A stretch of 64,000 bases of DNA from Actinoplanes auranticolor. GTDB taxonomy: Bacteria; Actinomycetota; Actinomycetes; Mycobacteriales; Micromonosporaceae. Position numbers and translations under genes: made by a program. This document shows positions 58,431-64,000 of this stretch, piece after piece. The number at the start of each line of letters is the position of its first letter. The stretch's first letter is position 1. The stretch lies in NCBI RefSeq assembly GCF_018332655.1, contig NZ_BOQL01000011.1, positions 1 to 64,000 on the forward strand, read 5' to 3'. The notes beneath the pieces were generated by a model, which was not told the DNA's origin, did not search any database, and saw only the letters and a program-made list of their open reading frames with translations.

Positions 58431-59393
58431 ATGCCGACCATCGCGCCGCTGATCCCGTACCACCGTCTCGGACGGACCGTCGCCCACCGCTGGTGGCGTC
58501 CCGCCGCCGGCACCGCCCTCGTGCTCGCCGGCACCATCGTGCTGATCCTGCTGGGCGTCGGGCTGGCCTCGGTGGCCGCGGCCCTCGCCGGCCGGCCGGA
58601 GAACGCCGACGGCATGCCGTCGTTCGGCCCGCTCGCCGACCTGGCCCTGGATTTCCTGCTGATCGCCGCGCTGTTGCCGCCGATCTTCGCGGCCGCCCGG
58701 TGGGTGCAGCGGCGACCGGCCGGCACCCTGTCGTCGGTGACCGGGCGGCTGCGTCTGCCCTGGCTGCTCACCTGTCTGCCCGTCGCCGCCGTCGCCGTCG
58801 CGGTGCTGCTCGGCGGGGGTGTCGCGCTGGCCGCGGCGACCGGCGAGGACGTCGGGCTCGGCGACGACCTGGCCGGCTGGGGCCCGTTCCTGGCGGGCAG
58901 CCTGGTGCTGGTGGCGGTGGTGCCGTTGCAGGCGGCCGCCGAGGAGTACCTGACCCGGGGCTGGCTGCTGCAGGCGGTCGGCTCGCTCTGCCGCGGGCCG
59001 TGGGTGCCGATCGCGGTGCAGGCGGTGGTGTTCGCGGCGCTGCACGGCTGGGGCACCCCGTGGGGGTTCGCCGACCTGATCCTGTTCGGTGTCGTGGCCG
59101 GGTGGCTGACCGTACGGACCGGCGGGCTGGAGGCCGCGATCGCCCTGCACGTGATGAACAACCTGATCAGCGGCGTGCTGAGCGCGGCCTACGGCTCGCT
59201 CTACGTCGAGGAGACCGCGGCGGACATGCCGTGGCAGCTCGCGGTGATCGACGTGCCGGTGCTGCTCGCGTACGCCGCAGTGATCGTCCTGCTGGCGCGC
59301 CGCCGGCGCGTCGCCACCAGCTACGCTCACCCGGTCGCCGTCCCGGCGCCGGTCGTGGAGCGCCCGCTCGTCAGCCTCGGTCGTGAGTCATGA
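58431..59393 (+). CDS. CPBP family intramembrane metalloprotease
   Basis: 320 residues with about eight transmembrane helices. CAAX/Abi motifs are complete: EEYLTR (the EExxxR motif), FAALHG (FxxxH) and ALHVMNN (HxxxN/B). These place glutamates and histidines around a metal inside the membrane. Members clip prenylated or membrane proteins, or protect against bacteriocins; the target is unknown. Its stop overlaps the next start by 4 bp. Confidence 0.9.
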   Translation: MPTIAPLIPYHRLGRTVAHRWWRPAAGTALVLAGTIVLILLGVGLASVAAALAGRPENADGMPSFGPLADLALDFLLIAALLPPIFAAARWVQRRPAGTLSSVTGRLRLPWLLTCLPVAAVAVAVLLGGGVALAAATGEDVGLGDDLAGWGPFLAGSLVLVAVVPLQAAAEEYLTRGWLLQAVGSLCRGPWVPIAVQAVVFAALHGWGTPWGFADLILFGVVAGWLTVRTGGLEAAIALHVMNNLISGVLSAAYGSLYVEETAADMPWQLAVIDVPVLLAYAAVIVLLARRRRVATSYAHPVAVPAPVVERPLVSLGRES

Positions 59394-59602
59394 GCGAGTC
59401 GAAGGGCAGCCGCCGGTGGATCGGCGCGGCGCTGGTGCCGTTCACGATACTCATGGTGGTGCAGGGAGCGCGCGGCACCGATCTGATCGCCGGTACCCCG
59501 TTGGCCCACTGGTACGGGCAGCTCGGAGTCACCGTGCTGGGACTCGGCTGCTACGCCGCGGTGGACCTGCTGCTGCGCCGGGCGTACCGCCGCCGATCAT
59601 GA
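59390..59602 (+). CDS. Small membrane protein coupled to the CPBP protease
   Basis: 70 residues with two transmembrane helices (about 11-27 and 42-60) and basic ends. The ATG overlaps the protease stop (ATGA), so it is translated with it and may be a partner or substrate. No family recognised. Confidence 0.68.
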   Translation: MSESKGSRRWIGAALVPFTILMVVQGARGTDLIAGTPLAHWYGQLGVTVLGLGCYAAVDLLLRRAYRRRS

Positions 59603-59613
59603 ACGGCAGGCGC

Positions 59614-59633
59614 GCCCGGCCCGCCGGCCGGGC
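59614..59633. terminator. Hairpin between convergent genes
   Basis: GCCCGGCC, CGCC, GGCCGGGC: an 8-bp GC-only stem in the 45-bp gap between two convergent stops. Confidence 0.5.
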
Positions 59634-59647
59634 CGCCCGTCGCCACG

Positions 59648-60457
59648 TCAGATGGTGTCGTCGCCGAGCTTGCCGCGCAGCTTGACCAGCGCGCGGGTGA
59701 TCAGGCGGGAGACGTGCATCTGGGAGATGCCGACCTGCTCGGCGATCTCGGTCTGGGTGAGGTTGCCGTAGAAACGCAGCGTCAGGATCCGGCGCTCACG
59801 CTCGTCGAGCGAGGCCAGCGCCGGGCCGAGCGCGAGCCGGGCCTCGGTCAGCGCGTACTCGTTGTCCTCGCCGCCGAGGGTCTCGCCCAGCTCGGTGGTC
59901 CCGTCGGTGCCCACCGGGATCGACAGCGACGTGGCGTTGTACGCCCGCGCGCCCTCGAGGCCCTCCAGGACCTCCTCCTCGGTGATCTCCAGGTGCTCGG
60001 CGATGTCGGCCACCGTCGGGGACCGGCCCAGGGTGTGGGTGAGGGTGTTGTTGGCCGCCGTGATGGCCAGCCGCAGCTCCTGCAGGCGCCGGGGCACCCG
60101 GATGGCCCAGGTGCGGTCGCGGAAGTGCCGCTTGATCTCCCCGATGACCGTGGGGATCGCGTACCCGGCGAAGTCCGTGCCCAGCCCCGGGTCGAACTTG
60201 TCGACGGCTTTGATCAGGCCGACCGTCGCGGTCTGCAGCAGGTCGTCGACGGGCTCGCCGCGGCCGGCGTAGCGGTTGGCCAGGTGGCGGGCCAGCGGCA
60301 GCCAGGCCTCGATGGCCCGCTCGCGCAGGGCGGGCCGGGACGGGTGGGCCGCCGGCATCGCCGCCATCGCGCGCAGCAGTTCGTCGGCGTTCCCGGTGGT
60401 TCGCGCACTGGTCAGCGGGTTGTCCGCAGGCGCACGCCGAGCGGTCTTCGTGATCAC
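59648..60457 (-). CDS. SigB/SigF-like sigma factor
   Basis: About 269 residues from GTG 60457, with AGGGAGA 4-5 bp upstream; an ATG at 60496 would add 13 residues. Region 2 (LARHLANRYAGRGEPVDDLL to KRHFRDRTWAIRVPRRLQEL), region 3 (PTVADIAEHLEITEEEV) and region 4 (LTLRFYGNLTQTEIAEQVGI, then SQMHVSRLI) are all intact. This class directs stress and differentiation promoters under anti-sigma/antagonist control. No anti-sigma kinase is adjacent. A second, unusual sigma relative is encoded 1.4 kb away. Confidence 0.92.
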   Translation of the reverse strand: MITKTARRAPADNPLTSARTTGNADELLRAMAAMPAAHPSRPALRERAIEAWLPLARHLANRYAGRGEPVDDLLQTATVGLIKAVDKFDPGLGTDFAGYAIPTVIGEIKRHFRDRTWAIRVPRRLQELRLAITAANNTLTHTLGRSPTVADIAEHLEITEEEVLEGLEGARAYNATSLSIPVGTDGTTELGETLGGEDNEYALTEARLALGPALASLDERERRILTLRFYGNLTQTEIAEQVGISQMHVSRLITRALVKLRGKLGDDTI

Positions 60458-60553
60458 CAGATCTCCCTGCAATAGTTGCCGTACCGCAAACGACATTACC
60501 GGCCGCCAAGCCTCCCAAACCGGGTCAGGCGCGGAAATACCCGATGGTGGGGC

Positions 60554-61228
60554 TCAGCCTTCGATCCCGGTGTCGGTGTGCGCGGCACCGACCGGCTTGG
60601 ACTGCGGTGAGCCACGCTGCCGCAGGTAGATGGCCAGGATGGCGATCGAGGCGACGGCCAGCAGTTCCGACTGCCAGTTCTGCAGCGTGCGGTTCCAGAA
60701 CTCCGGCTCCCGCACGTACCGGGCCCAGGAGACCGGATCCTGGAGGTCACCGAGCTGCTCCTCGTTGAAGGCGGCCACCCCGGCGATCGACTGGGCCAGC
60801 CAGGAACCCAGGAAGATCAGACCCATCACCAGGCCGAGCGAGTTCGACAGCAGCCTGAGCCGCCAGCCCCGGGCCCGGGCCCACGTGGGCGAGGCGTCAG
60901 TGGCGTACTCGCCCACCTTCTGCTCGCGGTCGGACTCCCGGCCCGCCTCGTCCAGGGACTTGGACTCGGGTGACCCCTTCTGCAGCAGCCACACGGTGAA
61001 GAAGGTGTAGAGGAAGAACTGCAGATACTCCGACTGCCAGTTCTCCGCCACGTCGGTGGCGAAGCTCGCCGAGGTCAGGTAACGGCCCAGCGACACCTCC
61101 GGCAGTCCCTCGGTGAGCTGCCGCTGGTTGAAGTCGGCCTGCCCGGCGAAGGCCTGCCCGACCAGCACCACCAGGAACAACAGGCCGAAGACCAGGCCGA
61201 GGGAGTTCTCCCGGACGAAACGCCTCAC
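60554..61228 (-). CDS. DUF6766-type membrane protein, internally duplicated
   Basis: 224 residues from GTG 61228, overlapping the stop of a 27-residue peptide gene. Two halves (about 5-88 and 120-208) are clearly related: NSLGLVFGLLFL and NSLGLVMGLIFL, ENWQSEYLQF and QNWQSELLAV, QKGSPESK and QRGSPQSK. Each half has two transmembrane helices and a conserved NWQSE. DUF6766 proteins occur near stress sigma factors in actinomycetes, usually with one such unit. Function unknown; it is the last gene of a three-gene operon with a lipoprotein. Confidence 0.8.
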   Translation of the reverse strand: MRRFVRENSLGLVFGLLFLVVLVGQAFAGQADFNQRQLTEGLPEVSLGRYLTSASFATDVAENWQSEYLQFFLYTFFTVWLLQKGSPESKSLDEAGRESDREQKVGEYATDASPTWARARGWRLRLLSNSLGLVMGLIFLGSWLAQSIAGVAAFNEEQLGDLQDPVSWARYVREPEFWNRTLQNWQSELLAVASIAILAIYLRQRGSPQSKPVGAAHTDTGIEG

Positions 61229-61308
61229 CGGTGCAGCACCCCCAGCGTGACGAAGTACGCCAGCCCGGCGCCGACCACCACGAGCAGCAGCACGAACAGA
61301 AACCGCAT
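61225..61308 (-). CDS. 27-residue membrane peptide gene
   Basis: The product begins MRFLFVLLLVVVGAGLAYFV and ends TLGVLHR: one hydrophobic helix with basic ends. The ATG at 61308 is preceded by GGGAGCTGAGCG (site at good spacing). Its stop overlaps the GTG of the DUF6766 gene (GTGA), and the lipoprotein stop lies 3 bp before it, so it is embedded in the operon. It may be a real micro-protein or a leader that couples translation. Confidence 0.6.
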   Translation of the reverse strand: MRFLFVLLLVVVGAGLAYFVTLGVLHR

Positions 61309-61311
61309 CGC

Positions 61312-61734
61312 TCAGCTCCCCTTCAGCACGCAGTCGTAGGGACGCTCGGGGCGCGGCGTGCAGCCGGCCGCGACGACCCGCCAACCGCCGGGGAAGACCG
61401 CGAGGAAGACGGTGTCGCCGGTGAGCCGGACCTGGGCCCACTGGCCGTACACGGCGGTGCCGGTGACCGGGCCGGGCTCGGGCAGCTCCTCGTCCAGGAC
61501 GGCCTCCGCACACGGCCTCTCCCCGCTCGACGCCACCTCGGCGGCGGTATCGGGCGCGAGCAGCGCGCACGCGGACTCGCCGTCGCGGTCAGCGACCGCG
61601 GTCAGCAGCCGCACGGCCACGTCGCCGGCGGCGCGCCCGCGGTCGTCGACCGAGCCGCAGCCCGTCAGGAACAGCCCGGTCAGCGCCAGCAGGACCGGCC
61701 AGACAACCGTCGACGAAGATCGCCTTCCGCGCAC
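61312..61734 (-). CDS. Small secreted lipoprotein
   Basis: 140 residues from GTG 61734. A hydrophobic signal ends in lipobox LTGC with C26. The mature part (about 30-140) has a DUF4878/NTF2-like feel: helix, then strands with GTAVYGQWAQVRLTGDTVFL, and a closing Cys pair (GCTPRPERPYDC). First gene of the lipoprotein-micropeptide-DUF6766 operon. It presumably acts at the outer face of the membrane. Confidence 0.78.
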   Translation of the reverse strand: MRGRRSSSTVVWPVLLALTGLFLTGCGSVDDRGRAAGDVAVRLLTAVADRDGESACALLAPDTAAEVASSGERPCAEAVLDEELPEPGPVTGTAVYGQWAQVRLTGDTVFLAVFPGGWRVVAAGCTPRPERPYDCVLKGS

Positions 61735-61889
61735 ACGCGCACGTTTGCCCCACTCCCGCGGATTTCAACCCTGCGTCATCGTGATCTTTCCCGTTTCGCG
61801 GCCGTCACTCTCCGGATTGCTCCTCCCTGGATCGACGCCCGTGAAAGGACTAACCTCAGGTGATCCGGTGCGACGCCAGGAGGTCCCGG

Positions 61890-62969
61890 ATGCCGAGCTC
61901 TCACCCGCACGATCCGTGGGACCTTGACGCGGCCGCGGACGCCTACGTGCGGGACCGGGCCGAGGCCGGCGCAGCGCTGCGAAGAGCGCTGCGCGAGGAG
62001 CTGATCGTCCGCGGCCTGCCGCTGGCCGACCGCCTGGCCCGGCGCTACCGCGATCGCCCGGAGCCGCTCGACGACCTCGAACAGGTCGCCCGGCTCGGGC
62101 TGATCGAGGCCGTCGACCGCTTCGACCCGGCGCGCGGCTCGTTCACCGCCTTCGCCGTGAGCACCATCGGCGGCGAGTTCGCTCGGTACCGCCCCGACCG
62201 GCGGATGCAGGATCTGATCTCGAAGATCGGGCACGCCACCGCCGACCTCACCGGCGCCCCGGCCCGCGCGCCGACCACGGCGGAGATCGCCGACCACGTG
62301 CACGCGGCCGAGGACGAGGTCCGGCAGGCCAGGACGTACGCGGCCGGACGTACCGCCGCGCCACCGACCGACCTTCTCGGCGGCCGCGACGACGCGATGG
62401 ACCTGCTGCCGGACCGGCTCGCGGTGACCGAACTGGTCCGGATGCTGCCACCCCGGATCCAGCAGATCATCGCCTGGCGCTTCTACGGCTCCCAGAGCCA
62501 GGCCCGGATCGCCGAGCAGCTCGGCATCTCGCAGATGCACGTCTCCCGGCTGCTGCAGCAGACCCTGACCTGGCTGCGGACGGCCATGCTGAGCGACAGC
62601 CGGCCGTCCTGGCCGGGCCAGGACGGCACCCACGGACCGGACAGCCTGCGGATCGACATCCGGCAGGGCGACACGGCGCTGATCGTCCGGGTACGCGGGG
62701 AGATCGACCGGGACACGGCCGACCGGCTGCGGCACCGGCTCCGCGCCGCGGTCTCCCTGGCCGCAGCCGGCCCACTGGTCGTCGACCTGACCGGGGTCCC
62801 GCTGGTGGACGCGGCCGGAGCCGCCGTGCTGCGCGACGCGTTCGTGGCCGGCTCACTGTCCGGCGTCGACGTCACCTGGACCGGTCTGCAACCGCACGTG
62901 GCCACGGTGCTGACCGTGCTGGGCCTGACCCGTACGGGAAATGCGGGTGCGTCCCGCGGCCTCCGGTGA
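61890..62969 (+). CDS. Sigma-factor-like protein fused to a STAS domain
   Basis: 359 residues from ATG 61890 behind CAGGAGGTCCCGG. The N-terminal part (about 1-230) follows SigB/SigF sigma factors: region 2 (LADRLARRYRDRPEPLDDLE, VDRFDPARGSFTAFAVSTIG), region 3 and region 4 (AWRFYGSQSQARIAEQLGIS, QMHVSRLLQQ). The segment that reads RDRTWAIRVPRR in the sigma factor at 59648 is missing here (EFARYRPDRRMQDLI), so the region 2.4 promoter-reading core is lost. The C-terminus (about 252-348) is a STAS antagonist domain with VDAAG at 306-310, where the phospho-serine is replaced by A308. It may act as an unregulated antagonist or altered sigma factor. Confidence 0.88.
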   Translation: MPSSHPHDPWDLDAAADAYVRDRAEAGAALRRALREELIVRGLPLADRLARRYRDRPEPLDDLEQVARLGLIEAVDRFDPARGSFTAFAVSTIGGEFARYRPDRRMQDLISKIGHATADLTGAPARAPTTAEIADHVHAAEDEVRQARTYAAGRTAAPPTDLLGGRDDAMDLLPDRLAVTELVRMLPPRIQQIIAWRFYGSQSQARIAEQLGISQMHVSRLLQQTLTWLRTAMLSDSRPSWPGQDGTHGPDSLRIDIRQGDTALIVRVRGEIDRDTADRLRHRLRAAVSLAAAGPLVVDLTGVPLVDAAGAAVLRDAFVAGSLSGVDVTWTGLQPHVATVLTVLGLTRTGNAGASRGLR

Positions 62970-62982
62970 CTACGTTGGCGGG

Positions 62983-63558
62983 ATGTCCGTCGAAGCCGCC
63001 CGCGCCGCCGAAGTCCTCGCCCAGCTGTCCGTGCCGATCCGGCTGCTCGCCCTGGCCGAGCTCGCCCGTCGCGGCAAGGAGGGCGCCTCCCTCGGCGAGC
63101 TGTCGTACGCCCTCGACCGGCCGCTGCCCGAGGTCGGAGACGCCTGCGCCCGGCTGGTCGGCCTGGGCGTGGCGATCGGCTCCGGCAACGGCTTCTACCG
63201 GGCCAAACTGGAGGGACTGCGGGACGCGGCCGACGCGGTGGACCGGCTCCAGCCGATCACCGCACTCCTGCGGGACTACCCGCAACTGCGGGCGAACTTC
63301 TCGCACGGCAGGCTGACCGGCCTGCCGCCGACCCTCAGCGACCGGTACGCGCTGATGGGCGAACTGCTCGCCCGCCACCTGGCCCTGGACGGGCTGTACG
63401 CCGAGGACGAGATCAACCGCCGGCTGTCGGAAGTTACCGACGAGGTGGCCGGGACACGCCGGATGCTGGTCGACACGGGATGGCTGGAGCGCGACCGGGC
63501 CGGCACCACGTACGGGCCGGGACGGCCACTGCCGGAGCCGGCGCGCTCCGCGGGCTAG
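62983..63558 (+). CDS. ArsR-like helix-turn-helix protein with DUF2087 domain
   Basis: 191 residues. The N-terminus (about 5-75) is a winged helix (LSVPIRLLALAELARRGKEG, ASLGELSYALDRPLPEVGDA). The C-terminus (about 120-185) is DUF2087: LALDGLYAEDEINRRLSEVT, then RRMLVDTGWLERDRAGTTYG. DUF2087 proteins are putative regulators with a possible nucleic-acid role. It starts 13 bp after the sigma-STAS gene on the same strand, so they may be co-transcribed. The 3' end overlaps the convergent SMI1-like gene by 4 bp. Confidence 0.82.
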   Translation: MSVEAARAAEVLAQLSVPIRLLALAELARRGKEGASLGELSYALDRPLPEVGDACARLVGLGVAIGSGNGFYRAKLEGLRDAADAVDRLQPITALLRDYPQLRANFSHGRLTGLPPTLSDRYALMGELLARHLALDGLYAEDEINRRLSEVTDEVAGTRRMLVDTGWLERDRAGTTYGPGRPLPEPARSAG

Positions 63559-64000
63559 ATGATGTCCCAGTCGAGCGTGCCCTGCTTCGTCACCGTGGGG
63601 CGGTACCTGTTGCCGAACGGGCGGCCCGACTCCAGCGAGTCGGCCGTCTGTTCCAGCAGCTCCACGACCGAGGCCGGCCACTCCTCGAAAGAGACCCCGT
63701 CCTCGTTGTAGAACTCCCCCACCCGGCTGTGGCTGCCCGGCCGCTGATCCACCAGCAGGTTGCCACCGTCGCCGGAGGACGCGAACGGCACGAACGCCTT
63801 GTCCCACCAGCTGTCGTCCTGCTCACCGAAGACGTCGACCAGCACGCCGCAGAGCATCAGCCATTCGCCGGGGATCTCACCGACGGGCATCGGGGCGTAG
63901 AAGAACGGCAGGGTGAACGGGTCGCCCCGGCGGTGCGAGACGCCGTCGTGCCGGCGCAGGGAAGCGACCAGATCGGCGGGAAAAGCGACGGACATCCGGC
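63555..64000 (-). CDS. SMI1/KNR4 (SUKH) family protein, truncated by the window edge
   Basis: The frame is open to the right edge; an internal ATG at 63995 would give 146 residues but removes the family N-terminus. Visible landmarks are VAFPADLVASLRRHDGVS, WLMLCGVLVDVFG, FVPFASSGDGGNLLVD and VGEFYNEDGV, all typical of SUKH proteins. These act as immunity proteins to contact toxins or as general scaffold proteins. No toxin gene is visible in the window, so the role is open. Confidence 0.72.
   Translation of the reverse strand, partial: RMSVAFPADLVASLRRHDGVSHRRGDPFTLPFFYAPMPVGEIPGEWLMLCGVLVDVFGEQDDSWWDKAFVPFASSGDGGNLLVDQRPGSHSRVGEFYNEDGVSFEEWPASVVELLEQTADSLESGRPFGNRYRPTVTKQGTLDWDII

Noticed and set aside
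63555..63995. Complete 146-residue SMI1-like gene
   Set aside because: The frame stays open to the window edge and the internal ATG would cut off the family N-terminus.

Overview
The window is very GC-rich DNA with actinobacterial codon use, many GTG starts, 4-bp ATGA/GTGA overlaps, twin-arginine and lipoprotein secretion signals and many regulators. A chemoreceptor, GGDEF/EAL signalling, FG-GAP proteins and DUF6766/DUF6186/CU044_5270-type small families point to a filamentous, motile-spore actinomycete of the Micromonosporaceae (Actinoplanes-like). That taxonomic placement is an inference. No tRNA, rRNA, CRISPR array, insertion sequence, prophage or antibiotic assembly line was seen. Single-base or larger lesions interrupt five loci: a GT87 mannosyltransferase-like gene, a GH10 xylanase, a DUF4760-like gene, an unidentified remnant at 47.1-47.3 kb and a TetR tail.

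Layout. 0-6.3 kb: chemoreceptor; ECF sigma factor, CU044_5270-type partner and GT87 gene chained by 4-bp overlaps; S58 peptidase with an MFS transporter. 6.3-16 kb: a 57-aa membrane protein beside a degenerate tandem repeat; a VOC protein divergent from a WYL regulator across a perfect operator; a 5'-3' exonuclease with a clamp-binding-like tail; a class III aminotransferase; TetR/SDR; AraC; a Ser/Thr kinase; a minisatellite; a LacI regulator. 16-28 kb: class B PBP, GGDEF/EAL protein, xylanase relic, ABC exporter, methyltransferase, AraC, reductase-like gene and small membrane proteins.

28.2-42.9 kb is the most coherent region. It looks like a pectin/galactan utilisation locus: secreted GH53 endo-galactanase, GH42 beta-galactosidase, GH95 enzyme, an LplB/LplC-type ABC importer with its binding protein, a ROK regulator, a modular GH3 enzyme and a secreted pectinesterase. 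Two related sequences (AGTTTGTT-N8-[AC]GCCAAA) lie in front of the importer operon and between GH42 and GH95 and are candidate ROK sites. AGCGCT-centred palindromes of LacI type sit in front of GH53, GH3, the pectinesterase and a later beta-helix protein. The model is that secreted enzymes cut pectin side chains, the ABC system imports oligosaccharides, and cytoplasmic GH42/GH95/GH3 enzymes finish degradation.

43-64 kb: an FG-GAP protein made of six 51-residue repeats, epoxide-hydrolase-like gene with a second WYL regulator, ricin-type lectin, PucR regulator, secreted propeller, large SARP/NB-ARC/TPR regulator, membrane-anchored SGNH hydrolase, beta-helix protein and CPBP protease. It ends in a sigma-factor neighbourhood: a SigB/SigF-like sigma factor; an operon of lipoprotein, 27-aa peptide and duplicated DUF6766 protein; and an unusual sigma-STAS fusion that lacks the core of sigma region 2.4 and the STAS phospho-serine. 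That fusion is the best candidate for something new in the window.
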